Counted from the first letter of the stretch, positions 16,959 to 24,781 are shown. The stretch is DNA of 35,168 nt from Candidatus Egerieimonas intestinavium (GCA_018711815.1 DVHU01000115.1:1-35168); one strand, 5' to 3'. Notes: generated by a model from the letters alone, not told the origin. Translations and numbers: made by a program.

Positions 16959-17951
16959 ATGAAGAAAAAAAAGTTCTGGATTATGATGGTGATTTTTATA
17001 GCCTGCGTGCTGCTGTCCTGCTGCGTGGGCCGGTATCCCCTCTCCCTGAGGGATCTCTGGGAGATGTTGACCGGCGCCATGGAGGATGGGATGAAGGTCA
17101 GCGTATTCTGGCAAATCCGTCTGCCCAGAACTTTTTTTGCTGCTCTGGCAGGGATGGCCCTGTCCCTGTCCGGGATGGTTTACCAGAACCTCTTTCAGAA
17201 TCCCCTGGTGGCCCCTGATGTGCTGGGGGTCAGCGGAGGGGCCTCCGCCGGGGCGGTGGCGGCTATCCTTCTGGGGGGCGGAGCGGCGCGCATTCAGCTC
17301 TTTGCCCTGGGGGGAGGCCTGCTGGCGGTGGGTCTGACCCTGGGTCTGGCCAGCCTGGTGGGCAGCAGGAGAAATATCGGCCTGCTGCTCTCGGGCATTG
17401 TGGTGGGTTCCCTGGCGGAATCCATGATTATGCTGATGAAGTACAGCGCCGATCCCACCAGCCAGCTGCCCTCCATGGACTACTGGCTGATGGGAAGCTT
17501 CCACACCATTCACTGGGAGGACGTGCGGACGGGCCTGCCCCTGCTGCTTTTGCCCATGGCAGCCCTGTACCTGCTGCGGTTTCAGCTGCGGATCCTCTCC
17601 CTGGGGGAGGAGGAAGCCAGAAGTTTGGGGATGAGGGCCGGGCGAATGAAGCTTTTTAGTATTCTCTGCGCCACCCTGCTGACGGCGGCGGTGGTCTCCG
17701 TCACCGGGGTGATCTCCTGGATCGGCCTCATTGTGCCCCACATGGTTCAGCTGTTTTTCGGCCAGGATATGAAGGAGAATTTCAGCATCTGCCTGCTGGG
17801 GGGCGGCGCTCTGCTGCTGGGGGCGGATCTGCTGGCCCGGTCCTTAAGCCAGGCGGAGATTCCCATCAGTATCTTAACCTCTGTGATCGGGGCCGCCTGT
17901 CTGGTGGCAGCCCTCTATTTCCGCAAGAGAAAGGGGGAGGAGCTGCTGTGA
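16959..17951 (+). CDS. FecCD/BtuC-type ABC transporter permease
   Basis: This 330-residue protein has about ten hydrophobic helices of the FecCD family. Marks are WQIRLPRTFFAALAGMALSLSGMVYQ near residue 50, NPLVAPDVLGVSGGAS, and the ATPase-contacting LGEEEARSLGM. Near the C-terminus ISWIGLIVPHMVQLFFG is the family's conserved GLIVPH segment. It forms the transmembrane homodimer for the binding protein upstream. It starts at ATG with GGAGGA (16947-16952) and overlaps the next gene by four bases. Substrate inference is as for the binding protein. Confidence 0.92.
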   Translation: MKKKKFWIMMVIFIACVLLSCCVGRYPLSLRDLWEMLTGAMEDGMKVSVFWQIRLPRTFFAALAGMALSLSGMVYQNLFQNPLVAPDVLGVSGGASAGAVAAILLGGGAARIQLFALGGGLLAVGLTLGLASLVGSRRNIGLLLSGIVVGSLAESMIMLMKYSADPTSQLPSMDYWLMGSFHTIHWEDVRTGLPLLLLPMAALYLLRFQLRILSLGEEEARSLGMRAGRMKLFSILCATLLTAAVVSVTGVISWIGLIVPHMVQLFFGQDMKENFSICLLGGGALLLGADLLARSLSQAEIPISILTSVIGAACLVAALYFRKRKGEELL

Positions 17952-18799
17952 GGCTTTGTGTAAAGGATCTGCAGGTGGAGCTGGGGGGAAAGGCCATCCT
18001 GCAGGAGGTAACCTTTTCCTGCCCCCCGGGGCTGGTGATGCTGCTGGGGGAAAACGGGGCCGGAAAGACTACTCTGCTGAAAACCCTGCTGGGGTTTGTC
18101 CGGCCCCGGGCCGGGGAGATCTGGGTGGAAGAGAGCTCTTCGGAAGGGGCGCAGGAAGAGGGCCAGGGGGGAGGGGCCGAAAGGGAGTCAGCCCGGCCCA
18201 GAAGGCTGGAGGAAATGAACAGCCGCCAGCGGGCCAGAATCCTGGCCTACGTGCCCCAGGAGACAGGAGGAAATCTCCAGTGCCCGGCGGAGGAGTTTGT
18301 GGTCATGGGCCGCAATCCCTACCTGGGAATTCTGCGGCAGCCCGGGAAGGGCGACTATGATAAGGCCCGGCAGGCCCTGGAGGAGCTGGAGATCTCCCAT
18401 TTGGCCCGAAAGCGGCTGGAGGAGCTGAGCGGCGGAGAGAGGCGGCTGGTCTATCTGGCCCGAGCCCGGGCCCAGGAGGCGGCCTGGATGCTTCTGGATG
18501 AACCCACCGCCAGCCTGGATTACCGGCGCCAGCACCAGTTTTTGGAGCGCCTGCGGGATTATACAGCCCGGACGGGCACCGGGGCCCTGATCAGTATTCA
18601 CGACCCCACTCTGGCCTACCGGTACGGGGATCAGCTTCTGCTGCTTTCCGGACACCGGCTTTTGGACTCCCTGGATTCCCGCCGGGAGGATTTTGACCGG
18701 AGAATGGAGAGGGATTTAAAGGAGCTTTATGGGGAACAGATTACTCTGGCCGAGACGCCGGAGGGAAACACATTGATTTGGAGGGAAAAGCATTGCTGA
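17948..18799 (+). CDS. FecE/BtuD-type ABC transporter ATPase with an unusual insert
   Basis: This 283-residue nucleotide-binding subunit has Walker A GENGAGKT at residues 34-41, a Q-loop YVPQE at 101-105, signature LSGGE at 160-164, Walker B MLLDEPTASLD near 181-191 and the H-loop ISIHDPTLA. Between Walker A and the Q-loop sits a low-complexity insert of roughly 25 residues (about 61-86), rich in Glu, Gly and Ser, that is not usual in FecE or BtuD. The start is GTG at 17948 with GGGGGAGGAG just upstream, overlapping the permease stop by four bases. It powers the importer formed by the two preceding genes. Confidence 0.9.
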   Translation: MRLCVKDLQVELGGKAILQEVTFSCPPGLVMLLGENGAGKTTLLKTLLGFVRPRAGEIWVEESSSEGAQEEGQGGGAERESARPRRLEEMNSRQRARILAYVPQETGGNLQCPAEEFVVMGRNPYLGILRQPGKGDYDKARQALEELEISHLARKRLEELSGGERRLVYLARARAQEAAWMLLDEPTASLDYRRQHQFLERLRDYTARTGTGALISIHDPTLAYRYGDQLLLLSGHRLLDSLDSRREDFDRRMERDLKELYGEQITLAETPEGNTLIWREKHC

Positions 18800-19569
18800 C
18801 CATAAAAAATTACGTGAGGGCGGAGAGCCTTGAGGAAGCCTATGAGCTGAATCAGAAGAAGAGCAGCCGCGTCATCGGAGGCATGCTCTGGATGCGCCTT
18901 AGCAATTTTAACATCCAGACGGCCATTGATCTGAGCGGTTTGGGACTTGACACCATAGAGGAGAGTCCGGAGGAATTTTCCATCGGCGCCATGGTGACTC
19001 TGCGGCAGCTGGAGGAGCACCAGGGACTGGGGGCGTACACCCAGGGGGCTCTGGGGGAGAGCCTGCGCCATATTGTGGGGGTTCAGTTCCGGAACCTGGC
19101 CACGGTGGGGGGCAGCATCTGGGGACGCTTTGGCTTTTCGGATGTGCTGACCATGTTTTTGGCCCTGGACACCTGGGTGGAGCTTTACCAGGGAGGGCTC
19201 ATGCCCCTGGAGGAGTTCGCCCGGCGCCGGGCAGACCGAGATATTCTGGTGCGGCTGATCCTGAAGAAGAGGCCGGCGCGCTGCTGCTATGTAAGCCACA
19301 GGAACACCAGGACGGATTTCCCGGTGCTGGCGGTGAGCGCGGTCTGTCTGGAGGGACAGTATCAGGTGGCCGTGGGAGCCAGACCCGGACGGGCAGTGCT
19401 CTTAAGAGATCAGGAGAAAATTCTGGAGGGCGGCGCCGCTCAGGGAGCGGAGGATTTCGGCAGGTATGCCGCCGACAGGATACCCGTGGGTTCCAATATG
19501 AGAGCTCAGGCGGAATACAGAAGGCACCTGTGCCGGGTGCTGACAGAAAGGGCGGTGAGGGAGCTTTGA
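18793..19569 (+). CDS. Xanthine dehydrogenase-family FAD-binding subunit
   Basis: This 258-residue protein is of the CoxM/XdhB type. FAD-contacting segments are VIGGMLWMRL near the N-terminus and LATVGGSIWGRFGFSD around residue 100, the TVGG.I pattern of the family. A C-terminal CO-dehydrogenase-flavoprotein-like domain follows. The chosen start is TTG at 18793, giving MLTIKNYVRAESLEEAY, with GGAGGG at 18780-18785 seven bases upstream; this overlaps the ATPase gene by seven bases. An in-frame TTG at 18778 is possible but less well placed. The subunit passes electrons from the iron-sulfur subunit to NAD+ or another acceptor through FAD. Confidence 0.9.
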   Translation: MLTIKNYVRAESLEEAYELNQKKSSRVIGGMLWMRLSNFNIQTAIDLSGLGLDTIEESPEEFSIGAMVTLRQLEEHQGLGAYTQGALGESLRHIVGVQFRNLATVGGSIWGRFGFSDVLTMFLALDTWVELYQGGLMPLEEFARRRADRDILVRLILKKRPARCCYVSHRNTRTDFPVLAVSAVCLEGQYQVAVGARPGRAVLLRDQEKILEGGAAQGAEDFGRYAADRIPVGSNMRAQAEYRRHLCRVLTERAVREL

Positions 19570-20033
19570 AGCTGACAGTGACCTTAAACGGAAAGAAAAT
19601 CCAGGAGGAGATCAGTCCTGACCTGGTGCTGCTGGACTTTGTTCGGGCCCACGGCTGCCACAGCGTGAAGCGGGGCTGCGACACCAGCAACTGCGGGCTT
19701 TGCACGGTATTTTTGGACGGAAAGCCGGTGCTTTCCTGTTCTGTGCTGGCGGCTCGGGCGGAGGGCCGCCGGGTGGATACCCTGGAGGGACTCCAGGAGG
19801 AGGCCGCCGAATTTGCCGCCTTTATCGCAGATCAGGGGGCGGAGCAGTGCGGATTCTGTAACCCCGGCTTTGTGATGAATGCCCTGGCCTTGTTCCGGGA
19901 AAATCCCCGGCCCACAGACCAGGAAATCTTAACGTATCTGGCGGGAAATCTCTGCCGCTGCTCCGGCTACGAGGGACAGCTGCGGGGAATCCGGGCCTTT
20001 CTGGAGTGGAAGGAAGGAGGCGGGAGAGCATGA
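19566..20033 (+). CDS. Xanthine dehydrogenase-family 2x[2Fe-2S] subunit
   Basis: This 155-residue small subunit is of the CoxS/XdhC type. The N-terminal plant-type cluster uses Cys 38, 43, 46 and 58 (CDTSNCGLC and a later Cys). The C-terminal cluster uses Cys 95, 98, 130 and 132 (QCGFCNPG and LCRCSGY). All eight ligands are present. The start is TTG at 19566, overlapping the upstream TGA in a TTGA arrangement, with GAGGGAG just before. It carries electrons from the molybdenum centre to FAD. The next gene starts in an ATGA overlap with its stop. Confidence 0.93.
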   Translation: MKLTVTLNGKKIQEEISPDLVLLDFVRAHGCHSVKRGCDTSNCGLCTVFLDGKPVLSCSVLAARAEGRRVDTLEGLQEEAAEFAAFIADQGAEQCGFCNPGFVMNALALFRENPRPTDQEILTYLAGNLCRCSGYEGQLRGIRAFLEWKEGGGRA

Positions 20034-22312
20034 AATACGTAAATCATCCGGTGCGGAAGAAGGACGCCATGTCCCTGCTTCTGGGCAAACCGGTTTTCAT
20101 GGATGATCTGGCGCGGCCAGACTGTCTGATTGTGAAGGTCTTAAGAAGCCCTCACGCCAACGCCCTGGTGGAAGAAATTAAGACAGAGGCGGCAAAAAAG
20201 GTTCCCGGCATAGAGGCCATCTACACCTGGGAGGACGTGCCCCAGAACCGCTTCACCATGGCCGGACAGACCTATCCGGAGGCCAGCCCCTATGACCGGC
20301 TGATCCTGGACCGCCATGTGCGCTACGTGGGAGACCCGGTGGCCATTGTGGCCGGGGAAAATGAGAAAGCTGTGGACCGGGCCCTGAAGATTATCAAGGT
20401 CCGCTACCAGGTGCTGGAGCCGGTGCTGGATTTCCGGGCGGCCAAGGACAATGCCATTTTGGTTCACCCGGAGGATAACTGGAAAGCCCTCTGTCAGGTG
20501 GGGGCCGACAATAAACGAAATCTCTGCGCCAGCGATGTATCCGGCGAGGGGGACGTGGAGGCGGTGCTGGCGGACTGTGATGTGGTCATCGATGAGACTT
20601 ATCACACCCTGGCCAACCAGCAGGCCATGATGGAGACCTTCAGGACGGAGTGCTATCTGGACACCTATGGAAGGCTGAATATTTTCTCCTCCACCCAGAT
20701 CGTTTTCCATGTGCGCCGGATCATCTCCAACGCCCTGGGGATTCCCAAGTCCAAGATCCGGGTCAGCAAGCCCAGGATCGGCGGCGGCTTCGGAGCCAAG
20801 CAGACGGTGGTGGCCGAGGTCTTTCCCGCCTTCGTCACCTGGAAAACGGGAAAACCCTCCAAGATGATTTTCAGCCGGGAAGAGTCCCAGATTGCCTCCA
20901 GCCCCCGGCACGAGATGGAGATGCATGTGCGGCTGGGAGCGAACCGGGATGGAAAAATCCGGGCCATCGACCTGTATACCCTGTCCAACACGGGAGCTTA
21001 CGGGGAGCACGGGCCCACCACAGTGGGGCTCTCCGGCCACAAGTCCATTCCTCTGTACGGATCCCTGGAGGCCCATCGCTTCGCCTACGACGTGGTGTAC
21101 ACCAACGTAATGTCCGCCGGGGCCTACCGGGGTTACGGCGCCACCCAGGGAATCTTCGCTGTGGAGTCGGCGGTGAATCAGCTGGCCATGAAGCTGGCCA
21201 TGGATCCGGTGGAGCTGCGGGAGAAAAATATGGTCCGGGAGGGGCAGATTATGCCCGCCTACTATAACGAGCCGGCCAACAGCTGCGCCCTGGACCGCTG
21301 CATGGCCCGATGCAGCCAGCTGATGAACTGGAAGGAGAAATATCCCTGCAGGGATATGGGCAACGGCAAGGTGAGGAGTGTGGGCGTGGCCATGGCCATG
21401 CAGGGCTCCGGTATCTCCGGGGTGGATGTGGGCTCCGCCACCATCCGCCTGTCCGAGGACGGCCTCTACAATCTTACCGTGGGCTCCGGGGATATGGGGA
21501 CCGGCTCCGACACGATTCTGGCTCAGATGGCCGCGGACTGCCTGGACTGTGATGTGGAGGACATCATGGTGTTCAGCGCGGACACGGATATTTCCCCCTA
21601 TGACTCCGGATCCTACGCCTCCAGCACCACCTATATCACCGGGAAAGCGGTGGAGAAGGCCTGCGGGAAATTGAAGGAGCAGATCCTTATGAAAGCGGCG
21701 GAGGCCCTGGCCCTGCCGGCGGAGGAGCTGGAGTTTAGCGGAAAGGCGGTGACCCATCCGGCCAGCGGGCGGCAGATTTCTCTGGCAGAGCTGGCTACAA
21801 AATTTATGTGCGGAAATAACAGCAGCTTCCAGGTGACGGAGAGCAACAGCTCCCCGGTGTCTCCGCCTCCCTTTATGGTGGGCATGGTGGAGATTGAGCT
21901 GGACAAGGCTACCGGTCAGGTGGACATCATCGACTACAAGGCGGTGGTGGACTGCGGTACCCCGGTGAATCCCAATTTGGCCCGGGTGCAGACCGAGGGC
22001 GGCATCGTTCAGGGCATCGGCATGGCCCTGTATGAGAATATCCAGTACACGGAAAAGGGAAGGCTGAAGAACAATTCCTTCATGCAGTATAAGCTGCCCA
22101 CCCGGCTGGATATGGGCAGGCTGCAGGTGGAATTTGAGAGCAGCTACGAGCCCACCGGCCCCTTCGGAGCCAAGTCCATCGGCGAGATCGTCATCAATAC
22201 GCCCTCCCCGGCCATTGCCCACGCCATAGCCAACGCCACGGGCATCTGGTTCAGGGAGCTCCCCATCACCAGCGAGAAGATCGCCATGGCTCTTCTGGAG
22301 AAGGAGCAATGA
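20030..22312 (+). CDS. Xanthine dehydrogenase-family molybdopterin-binding catalytic subunit
   Basis: This 760-residue subunit has the two aldehyde-oxidase/xanthine-dehydrogenase domains. Cofactor motifs are RIGGGFGAKQ near residues 249-258, GAYRGYGATQG around 365, SGDMGTGSDT around 490, and GPFGAKSIGEIV near the end, where Glu719 fits the catalytic glutamate. It hydroxylates a heterocycle at the molybdenum centre; a purine such as xanthine or hypoxanthine is likely from the linked permease, though nicotinate-type or other substrates are not excluded. The ATG at 20030 overlaps the iron-sulfur gene by four bases. Whether the enzyme is selenium-dependent cannot be read from the protein. Confidence 0.93.
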   Translation: MKYVNHPVRKKDAMSLLLGKPVFMDDLARPDCLIVKVLRSPHANALVEEIKTEAAKKVPGIEAIYTWEDVPQNRFTMAGQTYPEASPYDRLILDRHVRYVGDPVAIVAGENEKAVDRALKIIKVRYQVLEPVLDFRAAKDNAILVHPEDNWKALCQVGADNKRNLCASDVSGEGDVEAVLADCDVVIDETYHTLANQQAMMETFRTECYLDTYGRLNIFSSTQIVFHVRRIISNALGIPKSKIRVSKPRIGGGFGAKQTVVAEVFPAFVTWKTGKPSKMIFSREESQIASSPRHEMEMHVRLGANRDGKIRAIDLYTLSNTGAYGEHGPTTVGLSGHKSIPLYGSLEAHRFAYDVVYTNVMSAGAYRGYGATQGIFAVESAVNQLAMKLAMDPVELREKNMVREGQIMPAYYNEPANSCALDRCMARCSQLMNWKEKYPCRDMGNGKVRSVGVAMAMQGSGISGVDVGSATIRLSEDGLYNLTVGSGDMGTGSDTILAQMAADCLDCDVEDIMVFSADTDISPYDSGSYASSTTYITGKAVEKACGKLKEQILMKAAEALALPAEELEFSGKAVTHPASGRQISLAELATKFMCGNNSSFQVTESNSSPVSPPPFMVGMVEIELDKATGQVDIIDYKAVVDCGTPVNPNLARVQTEGGIVQGIGMALYENIQYTEKGRLKNNSFMQYKLPTRLDMGRLQVEFESSYEPTGPFGAKSIGEIVINTPSPAIAHAIANATGIWFRELPITSEKIAMALLEKEQ

Positions 22313-22941
22313 AACTTCCCGTAATTTATATGGCGGCCGGAAACGGCCGCCGTTTTGCCAGCAGGGCCCGGGAGCTGGGGGAGGGGCAGGAGAATAAGCT
22401 CCTCTTTTCCTACCGGGGGAAACCTCTCTACCGCCATGTGCTGGAGCGGCTGGCGCAGCTGAAGAGTCTGGGGGAGGACATAGAAATCTATCTGGTGAGC
22501 CAGTACCCGGGGCTTCTGGAAGAATCCCGGGAGCTGCCGGTGATTCCCGTGTACAGTCCTGAAAGTCCCAGGGGAGCCTCCTACAGTGTCCGGGCCGGGC
22601 TTACGGCAGCGGGATTTTCCCCGGAGAGGGAGATCTTGCGCTCCCCGGAACCCGGATGCGCCTTCTTCGCGGCGGATCAGCCGGAGCTTTCCCTTGCCAC
22701 CATCCGCCGCTTTTTCGCCAGTATCCGGGAGAATCCCGGAGGACTGATTGCGGTGGGATGGGGGGAGGAGATGGGAAATCCCTGCTACTTTGGAGCCAGG
22801 TACCTGCCGGAGCTTTTTGCCCTCACCGGAGACCGGGGAGGCAAGGCTGTATTGAGAAGGTACCGGGAGGAATGTAGGATCCTCCAGGCCCAGGGGGAGT
22901 GGGAGCTTAAGGACGTGGACGTGCCCCCGGAGGAGAAATGA
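22309..22941 (+). CDS. MocA-like molybdopterin nucleotidyltransferase (NTP_transf_3)
   Basis: This 210-residue protein has the nucleotidyltransferase pattern AAGNGRRF with a later NKLL, ADQPELS in the middle (metal-binding Asp), GNPCYFG, GDRGGKAVL and a final KDVDVPPE. This matches the MocA/CoxD-like family that attaches CMP or a related nucleotide to the molybdenum cofactor, the form used by xanthine dehydrogenase-type enzymes. The ATG overlaps the catalytic subunit's stop by four bases, so cofactor finishing and enzyme are produced together. The exact nucleotide cannot be told from sequence. It is the last gene of the operon, and hairpins follow downstream. Confidence 0.82.
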   Translation: MKLPVIYMAAGNGRRFASRARELGEGQENKLLFSYRGKPLYRHVLERLAQLKSLGEDIEIYLVSQYPGLLEESRELPVIPVYSPESPRGASYSVRAGLTAAGFSPEREILRSPEPGCAFFAADQPELSLATIRRFFASIRENPGGLIAVGWGEEMGNPCYFGARYLPELFALTGDRGGKAVLRRYREECRILQAQGEWELKDVDVPPEEK

Positions 22942-22967
22942 ATAGAAAAAGATTTGGTACAGCGGCT

Positions 22968-23009
22968 GCAGCCAGAAAATAGCATCTATACGAGATATTT
23001 TCTCGCTGC
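22968..23009 (+). repeat. Inverted repeat downstream of the mocA-like gene
   Basis: A 14-base arm (22968-22981, GCAGCCAGAAAATA) pairs with 22996-23009 with a single C-C mismatch around a 14-base loop. No T-tract follows directly; the next hairpin (from 23008) supplies the terminator. Confidence 0.7.
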
Positions 23010-23063
23010 ATACAAAAAAATCCCTGAAGCCATATACATGGTCTCAGGGGTCTTTTTGTATGC
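23008..23063. terminator. Bidirectional terminator between the mocA-like gene and tRNA-Leu
   Basis: The core stem CCCTGAAGCC (23022-23031) with GGTCTCAGGG (23040-23049) is flanked by A-run and T-run arms. The arms extend the pairing outward (TGCATACAAAAA with TTTTTGTATGCA). It gives a T-tract on both strands, so it can end the operon on + and the tRNA transcript on -. Confidence 0.82.
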
Positions 23064-23144
23064 AGGAGATGGGACTTGAACCCACACGATCTTGCAACCA
23101 CCAGATCCTTAGTCTGGCCTGTCTGCCAATTCCAGCACTCCTGC
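23061..23144 (-). tRNA. tRNA-Leu (anticodon AAG)
   Basis: The minus strand folds into a long-variable-arm tRNA. The acceptor stem is GCAGGAG/CTCCTGC, the D-arm includes GGAATTGGCAGAC, the anticodon stem is CCAGA/TCTGG, and the T-arm is GGGTTCAAGTCCC. The seven-base anticodon loop reads CTAAGGA, placing AAG at positions 34-36, to read CUU and related leucine codons. CCA is not encoded. It has its own promoter and terminator. Confidence 0.93.
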
Positions 23145-23184
23145 TTATGAAGTTATGCGCTTGTTTTCCCAAGCGACAAGTAGT

Positions 23185-23213
23185 ATTATAGCATTAACTT
23201 AGTGACCCGTCAA
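23185..23213 (-). promoter_or_regulatory. Sigma-A promoter for tRNA-Leu
   Basis: On the minus strand TTGACG (23213-23208) and TATAAT (23190-23185) are spaced by 17 bases. The precursor leader of about 35 bases contains a 6-bp hairpin (CGCTTG/CAAGCG) before the mature 5' end. Confidence 0.85.
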
Positions 23214-23290
23214 CTAATTTTCCAAAATTTTTCTGATTTGTGCGGTGCAAGGGAGAAGAAAAGGAAAAATACCTGCCCCGGTTCCCGGCG

Positions 23291-23319
23291 TTGACTTTCC
23301 CGGGTATTTATGGTAGAGT
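23291..23319 (+). promoter_or_regulatory. Sigma-A promoter for the MATE exporter gene
   Basis: TTGACT (23291-23296) and TAGAGT (23314-23319) have a 17-base spacer. Start near 23326 would give a structured leader of roughly 110 bases. Confidence 0.65.
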
Positions 23320-23322
23320 AGA

Positions 23323-23411
23323 CTCGCTCACGCGGAGGTAAGCTGTTCAGAAGAAACGGTAAGCCGGATAAGGTGACAGGCTGAGATGCCTGGCATATTA
23401 TCCGGCTTTTT
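23323..23411 (+). promoter_or_regulatory. Structured leader with terminator; candidate guanidine-IV (mepA motif) riboswitch
   Basis: The leader of the MATE gene folds into a first hairpin (23323-23337, CTCGC and GCGGAG around TCAC, one bulge). The second structure is an 11-bp stem (AAGCCGGATAA, 23361-23371, with TTATCCGGCTT, 23398-23408) topped by an inner hairpin CAGGC/GCCTG (23377-23392, loop TGAGAT). CTCA at 23327-23330 is complementary to TGAG at 23382-23385, a possible kissing loop. The long stem runs into five Ts and so can act as a terminator just before the ribosome binding site. Guanidine-IV riboswitches precede MATE genes in clostridia and use two hairpins with loop-loop contact. 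The class assignment is inference. Confidence 0.55.
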
Positions 23412-23433
23412 CTATCAGTGGGAGGAACGAAAG

Positions 23434-24768
23434 ATGGATTTATTGCAAAACAAAATCAAACCTTTATATTTCCGGTATCTGGCTGCCGCCTTCGGCAGCG
23501 CGCTGATCAGCTCCATCTATGGGCTGGTAGATATGGCCATGGTGGGCCAGTATCAGGGGCCGGAGGGAACTGCGGCCCTGGCGGTGGTGGCGCCGGTCTG
23601 GAATCTGATCTACAGTCTGGGACTGCTGACGGGGATCGGCGGCTCCGTGCTCTTTGGCACTGTCCGGGGCAAGGGCCGGGGCCAGGGGGAGAACCAGTAT
23701 TTCACCGGGGCTCTTTTGGGTACGGCTCTTTTGGCCCTTGTGAGCTGGGGACTGATTGTCTTCGGGGAGAGACCGCTCCTGGAGCTTTTCGGCGCCGATG
23801 AGGCCCTGCTGCCTCTGGCGGGAGAATACTTAAGGCCCATTAAATTCGTGATTCCGGCCTTTTTATTTAACCAGATGCTGGCTGCCTTTCTGCGCAATGA
23901 CGGAGCGCCGGGCCTGGCCACCGCGGGAGTGCTGGCCGGGGGGATTTTTAATGTATTTGGGGACTATTTTTTTGTCTTTACCATGAATATGGGGATGGAG
24001 GGGGCAGGATTGGCCACAGCCCTGGGAGCCTGCATCACTCTGGCGGTGATGCTCAGCCATTTCTTTTCCCCAAAGAACAGCCTTCGCCTGGAGCTGTCCC
24101 GGGGATTTGGCAGAAAGCTGGGGGAGATATGCGGCACAGGATTTCCCACCTTTTTCATCGACGCGGCCATGGGGATTTTGACCATGCTCTTTAACCGGCA
24201 GATTATGAAATATCTGGGGACAGACGCCCTGGCGGTGTACGGCATTATCGTCAATATCAGCACCTTTGTCCAGTGCTGCGCCTACAGCGTGGGTCAGGCT
24301 TCCCAGCCCATTATCTCCATCAACTTCGGGGCCCGCCAGTGGAAACGGATTCGGCTGGTGCTGCGCTATGCCCTGATTTCGGTGGGGGCCTTTGGGATTC
24401 TCTGGACAGCTCTGGCTATGCTGTTTCCCAACGGGTTTGTATACATTTTCATGAATCCCACGAAGCAGGTGCTGAGTATAGCCCCGGCTATCATCCGCAC
24501 CTACGGGATTTCCTTCCTGCTGCTGCCCCTGAACATTTTTTCTACGTATTACTTTCAGGCCCTGATGAAAAGGCAGGCCTCCTTTTTGGTGTCGGTGCTG
24601 CGGGGAGCGGTCATAAGCGGCCTCCTCATCTGCCTGCTGCCCGGGATGCTGGGAGCGGATGCCGTATGGCTGGCCATGCCCCTCACGGAGGCGGCGGTGG
24701 CGGTGCTGGTCATCTGTCTGATCAGGAGGTACACCGGCCAGCTGGACAGGCAGGAGACCGGGGCTTAG
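23434..24768 (+). CDS. MATE-family multidrug/cation efflux transporter (MepA-like)
   Basis: This 444-residue protein has twelve hydrophobic helices in two homologous halves (MatE domains). It opens with LYFRYLAAAFGSALISSIYG and contains VDMAMVGQYQGPEGTAALA early and VNISTFVQCCAYSVGQASQPI in the second half. It exports small organic cations or drugs against Na+ or H+. The ATG at 23434 has GGAGG (23421-23425) eight bases before it; an earlier in-frame ATG at 23386 lies inside the leader hairpin and is rejected. If the leader is a guanidine switch, guanidine-type compounds are the likely cargo. It converges with the YitT gene, 13 bases away. Confidence 0.9.
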   Translation: MDLLQNKIKPLYFRYLAAAFGSALISSIYGLVDMAMVGQYQGPEGTAALAVVAPVWNLIYSLGLLTGIGGSVLFGTVRGKGRGQGENQYFTGALLGTALLALVSWGLIVFGERPLLELFGADEALLPLAGEYLRPIKFVIPAFLFNQMLAAFLRNDGAPGLATAGVLAGGIFNVFGDYFFVFTMNMGMEGAGLATALGACITLAVMLSHFFSPKNSLRLELSRGFGRKLGEICGTGFPTFFIDAAMGILTMLFNRQIMKYLGTDALAVYGIIVNISTFVQCCAYSVGQASQPIISINFGARQWKRIRLVLRYALISVGAFGILWTALAMLFPNGFVYIFMNPTKQVLSIAPAIIRTYGISFLLLPLNIFSTYYFQALMKRQASFLVSVLRGAVISGLLICLLPGMLGADAVWLAMPLTEAAVAVLVICLIRRYTGQLDRQETGA

Positions 24769-24781
24769 GAGGCCGAAAAAA

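Noticed and set aside
20141..22309. 722-residue open frame antisense to the molybdopterin subunit
   Set aside because: It mirrors the codon pattern of a well-supported gene on the other strand, has no recognisable domain and is expected by chance in GC-rich coding DNA. Similar shadows at 4815-5948 and 28118-29257 were rejected for the same reason.
23377..23392. Thiamine (TPP) riboswitch suggested by GGCTGAGATG
   Set aside because: The other conserved TPP segments, such as the ACCTGATC and CGTAGGGAA-type blocks, are missing and the gene is a MATE exporter; the two-hairpin leader fits another class better.
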